A model generated the notes under the pieces. That model made no database searches. It had not been told where the DNA came from and saw only the letters and a list, made by a program, of their open reading frames with translations. Below are positions 36,826 through 46,989 of a stretch of DNA of 64,000 nucleotides, piece by piece (the first letter of the stretch is position 1; each line of letters starts with the position of its first letter). The DNA lies in NCBI GenBank assembly GCA_905250115.1, contig CAJNOI010000070.1:231856-295855 (forward strand), in the 5' to 3' direction. Both the position numbers and the translations under genes were made by a program. The stretch comes from Adineta steineri (taxonomy: Eukaryota; Rotifera; Eurotatoria; Adinetida; Adinetidae).

Positions 36826-36844
36826 CTAAAACATAATACGAAGA
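36826..36844 (-). promoter_or_regulatory. 19-nt intercistronic gap with splice acceptor abutting the ATG
   Basis: Between the UGT stop (36845-36847) and the SLC18-like ATG (36823-36825) the minus strand reads TCTTCGTATTATGTTTTAG, a pyrimidine-poor but acceptable acceptor ending in TTTTAG directly before ATG. There is no room for a promoter. This is what an SL trans-splicing acceptor in an operon would look like. Bdelloids are known to trans-splice a leader; use at this site is inferred. Confidence 0.55.
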
Positions 36845-38730
36845 TCATTGTTCATTTTCTAATGGTTTTTTTTCATTTCTAACGAAAGGGTATCCTATAA
36901 TTTTCCAGATAATAAACACAAAAGAAAGAATAAAAACGTAAATGTCCCATTCGTGAGCGATCCAAAAGGTGGGCTGATGATCAAGAGTATTGAGATGAGT
37001 GTAACCATGACGAGCCCATCCTTCAATCAGCTGAGCAGCTCGACGTGCTCCACCACCTTCCGATTTACTCAAATAGTGTAAACGTTTAAGTCGTTCAATA
37101 ATATCTACGTATCGATCATTATGGACCAGCGATTGTACGGCTTCAGCGAACAGTTTAGCTGTGAGTGAGTGACGTTGAAGAACCACACTGATATTCTGCG
37201 CACGCATGCGAGCGCCATTCGCTTTTTGATCTCCAAAACCAGGTAAAATAATCGTTGGTTTGTGCGCATGTATTGCCTCTCCAATCGAATAAAGACCACC
37301 ATGGCAGACGAATACCCGAACATGATGATTGTGGAGTACACGCTGTTGAGGAATCCAGGATCGAACTAACACTCGATGTGGATCAAATTTGCTTGTTAGG
37401 TCCGTTACAAAATTTCGACCTGTTTCATCATGAATAGCCAGAAGCATACGCATATTCGATAGAAGAGTGAGACTATCTACGATGGCTGTCCATGTATGTT
37501 CATTCAATACACTAACCGATCCCAGTGCAACAACTACAATAAACTCGTCGATATGATGAATTTGGTTCAGCCAAACATCGATTTCGTTGGACTTTAGATA
37601 AAAAGAGAAAGCAAAATAACCAGCAATGTCTTTCTCTAATTTAATTATCTACTTTTAGATTTTCGTCACATGAGAGACGACAGTACAAGGAATATTTGCT
37701 GCTTAGAACTCAATACAGAAAAAAAATGTAGCTTGTTATTCAAGTTTACTCAAATTATACATAACGTAAAAAATTTATTTGTTTCGTGGCTGCTCTTAGA
37801 ATCTACTCTTTGATTTACAAAAGTATCATCTTTTCATAGAAATAAATTAACTCTTTTGAAAGTTCCATTTATTTAGCGTGAGCAACTACTTACTTCATCG
37901 GATACTTTATTAGAATCTTGTTCGTCCAATACAAAACCCAGAAAGTGATAATTCGGTGTGTAAGCACGACGAAATTCAAGTGCTAATGGATATGGAATTA
38001 AGATCGGATGATCTTGCCAACGTCGTACTGGATTGCCGAATAGAGGATGAATGCCTTGCGTAGTACGATTGTTGCGTCGCCTCAGCCGATCCAATTCTAG
38101 CATATGTGGTCCCAAATAAAAGGCAATACGTAAAGGCTCAATTAAATAATTGTCCAAGCGAGCGAATAGCGAATCTTTCAAATCCTCTTGTGTTCGATCG
38201 TCAAATCCGCGTGGTATCCATGAAGGTAGACTGAATACACCTTCGACACTCGTACAAGAGTGAATCACAAATGGAACGTTCAAATCATAAGCCAGATCTT
38301 GAGCAGCAAACGCAAACATATTGATGATCATAAGATCGAAATTTACGGCAATATTAGCGGTGAGCAGTCCAGCGTGCATTGATTCGTATACAGTGAGAAA
38401 ACCAGGCAATGATAAACGTGACATGAATTGTAAAGGACTCTCGCGATCCTTCAGACAAAAGTTAGGTCGAGTGCCTTTCGTTGGCAGTGGTCCAAGAGGA
38501 ATAATGCTGCTACTAGGCACTTTTTCACGAACGAACGGCATGAAGTCATCGAATACAGCAAATGAAATTGCAACATCCCGATGATGTTCCGCAAGTACAC
38601 GTGCAATGAATACTAGACCGTTGAAATGAGAATGGGATGGAATACTCACAAATAGAACACGCTGTGCTCGTATACTAGTGATATATGCAGTTAGCAGCAA
38701 TACGATCAATAAATGAATCTTCATTTCCAT
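36845..38730 (-). CDS. UDP-glycosyltransferase (UGT family), ER membrane
   Basis: Two exons, 37894-38730 and 36845-37591, phase 0 junction, 527 aa. The start at 38730 precedes a signal peptide (MKIHLLIVLLLTAYITSIRA). The N-terminal half binds the acceptor (RVLFVSIPSHSHFNGLVFIA). The C-terminal half carries the UGT signature in HHVRVFVCHGGLYSIGEAIH, then KPTIILPGFGDQKANGARM. A single membrane span (IYVFILSFVFIIWKIIGYPF) and a short basic cytosolic tail (RNEKK) end the protein, as in ER-resident UGTs. The reaction is transfer of glucuronic acid or glucose from a UDP-sugar to small lipophilic molecules, usually for detoxification. The stop codon is 19 nt before the next start on the same strand. 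The 302-nt intron shows nothing unusual. Confidence 0.92.
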
Positions 38731-39269
38731 CACTTACCCAACTGAATTGGTGGTTGGAGCTATTTTCACTAGTGCAACATATTTCGTATAAATAGTATCT
38801 AAAGAAACGATTGAATACGAAATGTAACGGGGAGGACTATAATGAATGTCCGCATTGTGTAATTTATCTTTTTATCACTAAGTATATTTTATTAAAAAAG
38901 AATATGTACCACAGGAAACAGTATAGAAAGTTCTAGTCTAAAATAAGATGTTTATTTTGTATATGTAACTTTTATTCAAAATGAACAAAATTTTGTGTGG
39001 TCAATTGAGGATATAGTTGTAGGTGACTTTCCTCTTATTATCATACCCACACCTACCGAACAACTATGTAGTAAGTGCTTTCCCTAAAAACTACACTTTG
39101 GACCGCCTGCATCATCATAGAATACGTGGTGATCGCATCTCATCTCAATGAAAATAACAAGATTGACGTATACTATACTCGTATCTCATCGATGTTGAAT
39201 GTAACAATGATCTAAACAAAACATTAATCATTTTCGTATGCTTAACTAATGAAGAAAACGAGAATAATG
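38731..39269. other. Upstream intergenic region of the UGT gene
   Basis: No gene seen. A GTAGGTG...CACCTAC pair with ACCCACACC lies at 39020-39055. A diverged copy of the following tandem repeat may start near 39130. Confidence 0.45.
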
Positions 39270-40065
39270 GCTTTAAATGTTATCGCATCTGAATGAAAAT
39301 AGAAATAAAAAGAAAAAAGAGAAAAATGAGTTTTTCTTTCAGTCACACTATCGATTTTCTAAGTGTAACAATCATTTTAAAAAAATAGTTTCTTCTATAT
39401 CCTCGGCCTATATGATAATAAGAATGAGTAGGATAGCGTTGGGTATAATTATATCTGAACAAAAACAGAAATAAAAAGAAGAGAAAAATATGAATTTAGT
39501 TTTAGTCACACTTTATCGATTTTATACGTATAGCAGTCATTTATAAAATATAAATTGCTCCTTCGCACTCCATTTATACGATATTAGGAACGCATAGGAT
39601 AACGCTGATCTTAAGTTTATCTAAATGATAATAGAAATAAAAAAAAGAAAAAACTGAATTTCGTAAGTGCACTAAGCATTTATTAAAAAAAAATACTTCT
39701 ACATGCTTCGCTTATACGATAAGAAGAATGAGTAGGACGATGTTGGTAATACTCGCGTCTGAATAAAAACAGAAATAAAAGAAAGAAGAAAAAAAACGTT
39801 TTCGTTTAGTCACACTTTATCGATTGTCTATGTGTAGTGATCATATATAAAAAAAATTATATCTACATGCTTTGCTTATACGACAAGAAGAACGAGTAGG
39901 ACGATGTTGGTAATAATCGCGTGTGAATGAAAACAGAAATGAAACAAAAGAAGAAAAAATCCGCTTTCGTTTAGTCACACGTTATCGGTTTTTTACGTGT
40001 AGCAATCGTTTATGAAAAAAAACTTATTTCTACGTACTCCGATTATACGATAAGAAGAATGTAGA
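39270..40065. repeat. Tandem repeat, about 165-bp period, about five diverged copies
   Basis: Units share AAACAGAAATAAAAGAA, TTTAGTCACACTTTATCG, TATACGATAAGAAGAATGAG and AGGACGATGTTGGTAAT in the same order. The TAGTCACAC-type anchor recurs at about 39341, 39503, 39665 (degenerate), 39808 and 39973, giving a period near 165 bp. No coding potential. Confidence 0.75.
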
Positions 40066-41042
40066 AATTAAAAAAGAAATGGTGACTTGTATTATAGTCA
40101 TCATTCAACATCTCGAATATATGCTGTGGTTCATCAAGCGAACATCTTCGTTTGGCAGGACATCTTTAACGAACAATGATCTATTGCAGCATACGATGAC
40201 TTTCGGAAAAATGTTCAACATATAGTATTATTCGGTTTTCTATTGAATCTGTCGAAAAATAGTATTCAATGCCGATTATGATACCATTTATTTATCTTCC
40301 CTGGCTTTTTTCTGTCGGAGAAAGAAAAAACAAGTTCAACTGAATGTATGTATAACCGTTATCAAGTGTCGTGGAATCATCAAATCAAGAAATAATTTTT
40401 TAGTATAACAATATCTATTTTCATTTCTATTTTTCACAAAAGTGAGTATCTCCATGATGATTTTATTGTAAGGCAGCTTTATCGTTGTCTGCTGCAGTAC
40501 ATCCCACATTTGTGGATTGTGTTACAATCTGAAATCTTTTTTGCTTTTATAGATCTGTAAATTTTTTGGTGCACTCTCCATTGATAGGATATCAGAAATA
40601 AGATATGATATACATCAATTCCTCGAATATTTGAGCTATATAGAATATCGATCAACTATTTTCTGTGACAAATAGTAATATTTTTCAAAATCTGATAGTA
40701 TTCTTCCTCACACAAAAATGATGAAAACATTCATGACTTGTCTTTAGAACTTGAGTGAAGTTAGTTCAGGCTTTAGCTTATTTAACGACCGAAATTCTTC
40801 ACAACCGTTTTTCTAAACCTGATTGTTTTATTCGATTAAGTCCTCTTCTTTTGAAAGTTTTCGAAAGGACTTGAGATTTTTTTACAGCGGATAGAGCTAA
40901 TATAGTTAAGAATAATCTAAGAATTTCAGCTCAAATAGAGAGGTGTAGCTTTGGGTGTATGATGGCTATAATACTTAAACACACTCAAACACACTGTAGT
41001 CTATTGACTCTAATAAGATATGAAGTATCATTTCAGATTAAA
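40066..41042. other. Intergenic region upstream of the ankyrin/hydroxylase gene
   Basis: No gene seen. An acceptor-like TTTCAG at 41031-41036 sits seven bases before the ATG at 41043, suggesting a 5' UTR intron or a trans-splicing site. Confidence 0.45.
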
Positions 41043-43038
41043 ATGACTAAACAAATTCATGAACAATTAATAAATTTAATTGATAATCAATCATTAGAAG
41101 AATTTATTTCTTTATATTCAAAACATTCATCTTTACTTAAATCATATCAACATACGGAACTTCTATTTCGTTCTTGTCGTTTGGGTTTATTATCATTTGT
41201 AGAATATATACTAAATTCAAAGCTGATTGATATCAATTGTTCACATCCATCAACAGGTTATCCACTTTTATTTATTTCCATTCGATCACAGAAACATGAT
41301 ATTATCAAATATATTATTCAACAAACAAATGCTAATATTAATTGGTCTTGCCAGAACAATGGAATAACATGTCTTAATGAAGCAATACGACAGTCGGATT
41401 ATTCAACAGTTATGCTTCTTCTTGAACAGGGTTGTATAATTAATCGAAGTCATTTATTTGGCACTATCATCGAATGTTTTCGTCAAAGAGATAAAGTTAG
41501 TTGAGTTTTTGTTTTTTTATATTTAAAAAAAGTGTTACTAAATTTAGAATATGCATCCATTAATAATACTCGATGAATTAATTAATCGTTGTCCTAAACT
41601 AATTAATGAAATAGATCGAGAACAAGTGACTCAATTCATTCTTAATCGATCTCATTATTTATTATCAAACTCAAACTCTGTTGTTTGTTCGCTTCTTGAA
41701 AAATTTTCATTAAATATCAATTATGATTTAGTAAACGAGATTTCGTTGATGTCTATGAAACAAAATAAGAAAGTTCATCGAACACAAGTGGGAATAATTG
41801 GTTGTGGACCATCTGGATTATTGTTAGGTGCATTATTATTTCGATCAGGTATTGATTCAATTATAATTGAAGAACAATCTCGTTCAGATGTTGAATCAAA
41901 TACCCGTGCAGGTGTTCTTGAACAATCAACAATTGATTTACTTGATGAAGTTGATATTAATGAACGAGTTCTAAAAGAAGGAATTATACAACGTTGTATA
42001 AATATACAATTTAATGGTGAAAGAATTAGTGTACCAATAACAGAATATACCGAAGGAAAAGTTTCAACATTTTATAGTCAAAATCTTGTTGTACAAGATT
42101 TAATCGAATCACGGTTAAAAACAAATCAAAGGCTTTGGTTCGATATTGAATATGCTAGAATTGAACGACATGATAAAACAGGTATTTATAATGATATAAA
42201 TAGAAATAAAGTATTAATATTTGATATCTAATTAGATGATGGTCAACGTCCTTTAATTAAGTTTCGTCGTCGAAATAGTAACAAAGAAGAATTGATTGAA
42301 TGTGACTTTATAGCTGGATGTGATGGAGGAGCAAGTAAATGTTGTCGTCATTCAATTCCAAAAGATGAAATTCGTACAATTAGAAAAAGTTATCCATATT
42401 CATGGTTAAGTATTCTTGTTGATAGTCCACCTAATGGACACGAAGTAGTCTATAGTTTTGATAAAACAAATGGTTTTGCTCTTCATAGTCTTCGTTCTCC
42501 AACAAAGAGCCGTTATCACTTACAAGTTTCTGTTGATGATAAATTAGAAGATTGGCCAGATGAAAGAATTTGGTCACAGTTGAACAAACGATTAACATTG
42601 AAAGATAAATCTTGGAAATTAAATGAAGGAGCAATTATTCATCGAGCATTATTTTCAACAAGAACTTCAATGACAATTCCAATGCAATACAAACGTTTAT
42701 TTTTAGTTGGTGATGCTGCTCATATCGTTCCTCCAACTGCTGCTAAAGGTCTTAATGTTGCCGTTAAAGATGCTCGAATATTAGCTGAAGCAATTATTGA
42801 TGTGTATGATAACAATACATTCGATAAATTAAACAATTATACAGATAAATGTCTGATACATATATCTGAAGCTGTAGAATTTGCTATTTATATGACATCA
42901 CTTTTACATAAATTAGATTTATCAAATGAAAATAATGAGATTAATGAATTTGACGAGATTTTACAACGAGCACGACAATATCAATTTCAGCATTCAAGTG
43001 CTTTACGACGTCATATTGCGCAAATGTTTGTCAGCTAA
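41043..43038 (+). CDS. Ankyrin-like domain fused to p-hydroxybenzoate 3-monooxygenase
   Basis: Exons 41043-41495, 41548-42181 and 42236-43038 give 629 aa in frame; the apparent stop near 42229 lies inside the 54-bp second intron. Residues 1 to about 200 form ankyrin-like helices (LLFRSCRLGLLSFVEYILNS, GYPLLFISIRSQKHDIIKYI, LNEAIRQSDYSTVMLLLEQG). From about residue 225 the protein is a class A flavin hydroxylase of the PobA type: TQVGIIGCGPSGLLLG (FAD), NTRAGVLEQSTIDLL, CDFIAGCDGG (DG motif), GHEVVYSF and NGFALHSLRS (substrate site), KSRYHLQVS, EDWPDERIW and LFLVGDAAHIVPPTAAKGLN (GD motif). PobA converts 4-hydroxybenzoate to protocatechuate with NADPH and oxygen. The fusion with ankyrin repeats is not the bacterial form. 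AATAAA lies at 43087-43092. A bacterial origin of the enzyme half is inferred. Confidence 0.9.
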
Positions 43039-43807
43039 ACTAACTTAGCAAAAACATATTTCGTTGTTAAAACTAAATTCAAGAAAAATAAATCGAAAAT
43101 AAACTAATATTAAAATATTATACAAATGGGAGTATGTGCGTATGAATGAGAGTTAATAGATGAATATCTCAAAAGAGGCTACGAAAATTCAATTTTATAT
43201 TGATGGTTTGATTGACAAATTGAAGTTAAGAATAAACCAAAAAGAAAAGGATTACAATGAGAAGGGTATTACAGAGAAGCATCAGCATCCACACGAAAAA
43301 CTAGGACTAAATTTTTTTCGTAAAATTTGATACATAGGCTGTGACGATTACTGATAGTATTACACTATATTATATTTCTTCTTATCGGGAAACGTCTCGA
43401 TTTCATACAAAACATACACTTACATACTCGTCCATCACAGAGAAAGAAAGAACACAAAAGAAAAAGACAATAACGACGAAATGAGAAGAAATCATATGAA
43501 CGAGACAAATTCCGTTACAAAGGCTAGCTCAGTTTTAGAGTTGATGTGTGAAGCTCACCTATTTACAAAGACTTTATGAAACTAGTATTATCTATTGAAA
43601 TAAACTTGATAACTAGTTAATTTATATGTTATCTCTTATGTTTTTCTGTATTATATCAGTAAACAAAATTGTATCAACAGAGATCGATACTTACGATGTC
43701 GATCAGTTTAAGTTTTATTTTTAATAGTTTATTTAAAAAAATAATTTTTCAAAATCAAACTTAAGATCAGTTGAAAGAATTTATCACTGAGAAACTCTTC
43801 ACCAGAC
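43039..43807. other. Intergenic region between convergent genes
   Basis: No gene seen; 3' ends of the hydroxylase fusion (plus) and the TIR gene (minus) face each other. AT-rich. Confidence 0.5.
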
Positions 43808-46156
43808 TTATGAAAGTGTACATACAGTTGAATTTGAATGGTTGTCTACTGTATCTTTTGAAGATTTATTTTGTTTTATAATCCACATCATAGAGCTCAC
43901 TGTATTGGCATAAGAATCATCGTAAAAATTGATTCCATGCTCACGGTTTAATCGTTCCTGTAGGATTTGAAAATGTTTAACTGGATTTTCTTGATAAAAA
44001 CTTAAAAATAATCGAGCATACACACATAGTGCTTCGCCATCATAAAAAGTACATAGTTGAGGTACAAGAGCTCTTTCAGTGCACCACCAAGATTGTACTT
44101 CAGCTGCTGACCATGTACGTGGTGCTGTAGTTGGTATAGAATGATTAATAACAGTTTCAGGAATCTTGCTTTTTAATAAAATAGGTTGTTGTTCTTTCGT
44201 AGATACTATACTGACTTCATGCGAAAACTGTCCCGTTATTTGCTGCATTGTTTCTGTCGATTCCGATGTGTTATTACGCGCAGATATGTATGTAGCCAGA
44301 CGAGTAATTCTTTCAGTAAATGATTTCTTGCCAAATTTTACATGTAATCCTGTGAGATGAATATCAAGCCAAGGTTCTGCTTGATATTTGTCATCGATAT
44401 ATAAAGCAATGATTGGAATTTTTAATTTTATAGCGTAAGTAGCTTCAACACGGCATGAATCGCTCTTAGTACAATAGTTTTCTGAAACAAGAATCAGTAT
44501 AGTACTTGCATTTTTTATGGCAATTGCTATTTCTTCCCAGCAATCATCTGATAAACAATGTCCATCTTCGTCTATCCATACGGAAATCGAATGTTGTTTG
44601 AGACCAGCAACAACTGATCTACAGAAATCTGCATCTTTATGTGAATATGAAATCATTGGGATTTTTGTCGTCGATGTATTCATAGCATCATTTTTATTAG
44701 AAACGGATGTCTTGAATTTATCGAGATAGACCAATATTCCATCAGCAGCAGTTTTAATCGTCATTAAATTATTTCTTAAAGATGAAGGAATAGTAGTTTC
44801 ACTATTGGATGTTGATTGTTTTGAAGCTTCCATAATAGTTACAATAAATTTCTGATCTTCTTTTAGTTCTTTCTGAGCAGATTGATGAAATGCTAGACGA
44901 CATAAAATATTATATAGTGCTAATCGAATAAGATGTTTGACGAATAGATCATTAGTAGAAAGAACATTGTGTTTATGAAAGAGTTCAATAAAGAAGGTAA
45001 GACCACCTAGTTCATTGTTCTCTAATACATATTTCGCCATATTATCATTAATAAGAAGTTTAGCAAGAGGTACTAAGTATTCATATAGATGGCCCGTGGC
45101 CGAACGTAAGTTAGATGAAGCATTTGCTTCGTGAATTCTTTTCAATAAAACATCAATAGCTGGATTAAGCACTGGTAATGTTTTGAGTTGATCTGTTGTT
45201 GCTATCATCGCATAGATTCGAGAATAAAATGATAATGTAGACGAAGCATGTTTTAGTCTATTGGCTAAAGCCTTTTCGGATTTACCTAAAGCAGTGATTG
45301 CGCACGCTTCATTCAATGCTGTTATACCTTCTTCACATTGACTTATGTTACTTACAGCAATAATCAGTGAACTAAGTGGATCCGTGTCATTATTTCGATT
45401 ACTCATAATATTTAACCATTCGATTAATTTTGCTGGAAAACCAATCCGAATAATAGTAGGTAAAAGACTCTTGCTATCAGCCATAACAACAATAAGTGAA
45501 AAGATGACACTGACATAATCTATTTTTTCTGTATCTATCTCTTTATTCCCAAAATAGTTATCAATAAATATGATAATATTATGATATACAGCGTCATATT
45601 TTTCTTCGTGTAAACATTTGTGAGCCGTATAGTCAGATAGATTCAGATGTTCCATTTGTCTACTGTCTGCCCATATAACCATTTTAGCTAACTTTAAGAA
45701 TATTTCTGCATAAGTACCAGTAAGATACATAGAGAGTTTATCCGTACTTAAACCTTCCATGGCTATGTTATAATATTCTTGTGCTGAGAGAAGTTCGTTT
45801 TCAATTGATGTACCGAGCTTTGAACAAATTATATTCCATAGATAAACAATATTAATCATAAATAACGGGTGATTGGACAATGAAGACGAAAATCTAATCG
45901 AAATTTTACAAAAATGATTGAATATATCTGGCAACTTCTGTTCGAGTATTTCCCGATTGGATGATAGTCTATTTTGAATAGCAGGATTTGACAAATGATC
46001 TTTAAGAGCCGATAATATAATGTTAATTTCGAATGCATTATAATTTTCTGTCGATGAAATTGTCGATGCATCAAGACGGTTGACTAATTCAGTTAATTTG
46101 GCAAGATCAACGCTACTTAAATCAATGTTGTCGCTGCGATTTTCATATTCAGTCAT
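43808..46156 (-). CDS. Intronless ARM-TIR-SAM-like protein (SARM1-related or innate-immunity type)
   Basis: A single 2349-nt exon gives 782 aa. Residues 1 to about 490 are all-helical and ARM-like, without signal peptide or membrane span. Residues about 498-622 are a TIR domain: KIPMISYSHKDADFCRSVVA, ISVWIDEDGHCLSDDCWEEI, AIKNASTILILVSENYCTKS, SCRVEATYAIKLKIPIIALY. The Glu in RVEATYAI aligns with the catalytic Glu of NAD-cleaving TIRs such as SARM1 (inference from motif position). Residues about 685-770 look SAM-like (TWSAAEVQSWW, DGEALCVYARLF). SARM1 is ARM-SAM-SAM-TIR; here the SAM-like part follows the TIR. Lack of introns beside intron-rich neighbours may mean retroposition. Alternative: a TIR adaptor without enzymatic activity. 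Confidence 0.85.
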   Translation of the reverse strand: MTEYENRSDNIDLSSVDLAKLTELVNRLDASTISSTENYNAFEINIILSALKDHLSNPAIQNRLSSNREILEQKLPDIFNHFCKISIRFSSSLSNHPLFMINIVYLWNIICSKLGTSIENELLSAQEYYNIAMEGLSTDKLSMYLTGTYAEIFLKLAKMVIWADSRQMEHLNLSDYTAHKCLHEEKYDAVYHNIIIFIDNYFGNKEIDTEKIDYVSVIFSLIVVMADSKSLLPTIIRIGFPAKLIEWLNIMSNRNNDTDPLSSLIIAVSNISQCEEGITALNEACAITALGKSEKALANRLKHASSTLSFYSRIYAMIATTDQLKTLPVLNPAIDVLLKRIHEANASSNLRSATGHLYEYLVPLAKLLINDNMAKYVLENNELGGLTFFIELFHKHNVLSTNDLFVKHLIRLALYNILCRLAFHQSAQKELKEDQKFIVTIMEASKQSTSNSETTIPSSLRNNLMTIKTAADGILVYLDKFKTSVSNKNDAMNTSTTKIPMISYSHKDADFCRSVVAGLKQHSISVWIDEDGHCLSDDCWEEIAIAIKNASTILILVSENYCTKSDSCRVEATYAIKLKIPIIALYIDDKYQAEPWLDIHLTGLHVKFGKKSFTERITRLATYISARNNTSESTETMQQITGQFSHEVSIVSTKEQQPILLKSKIPETVINHSIPTTAPRTWSAAEVQSWWCTERALVPQLCTFYDGEALCVYARLFLSFYQENPVKHFQILQERLNREHGINFYDDSYANTVSSMMWIIKQNKSSKDTVDNHSNSTVCTLS

Positions 46157-46989
46157 GATTGTTTCAATACGAAGCAGATAGAATTTTAAATTTGTAACGC
46201 AAATATATTAACTGCGTCTCATTTATTTCAACACTCACATCGCATCATTGTTAATGTTTCCATCACAACAGAAAAGAAATATATAAAAAAAAAGGTTTAC
46301 ACCACGTGTAGTTATAACAATAAATCTACTTTAACGCTCACATTTTGTTATTCCTTACGTTTACATCTCGATAAAAACAAACAGAAAAGAAATACAACGT
46401 CAGAATGTTCTGTTAAAAAAATGAGAGTAAAAATGAATCAAACAATCTAAATTACGTCATGATAGAGAAGTCTTACAAAATATACTTAATGAATAAGACC
46501 GTCAGAAATCTCTGATTTTTATTTTTGAACTCTATCAAAATTTCAGTTATGGTTTAGGAAGTCTAGCTCTGTAATAAATAATGAAATCAATACTATGATA
46601 AATCTTGTTCAAGAAATATCATCGATGATCAGTAATATTTAGATAACACCTGTTTGAAGTGATTCATCAACAAAAGAAGATGTTAAAGCTTAATCTAAAC
46701 ATGTTTTTCGAATTCTTTCTTTTTCGTGAAAAATCATCTTAATGAATATAATAAAAAAATTGAAAAGAATTGATTCACAAATATCGATTAATATCATTTT
46801 TTTTATTTTTCAAAAAGTCATCTAACAGTATGACATCATTTAGCGAATAAAAATTTTTTTTCGAGATGATCTCTAAGATTACGAATTGAAATTTACAATA
46901 AGTGTTTTTGATATAGAATCATTTTGTTTTTCTATGTCCATAAAGAAATTGGGGCCATACCTAAAAAAGAAAAAGAACATCTATGATCG
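46157..46989. other. Intergenic stretch
   Basis: Between the TIR gene start and the PLD stop. AT-rich; no gene or repeat recognised. Confidence 0.5.

Noticed and set aside
39270..40065. CRISPR-like array
   Set aside because: Units are about 165 bp, diverged and contiguous, with no constant short repeats and unique spacers; this is a eukaryotic tandem repeat.
42182..42235. In-frame stop in the p-hydroxybenzoate hydroxylase gene
   Set aside because: A 54-bp GT-AG intron removes it and restores a continuous motif order; the gene is intact.
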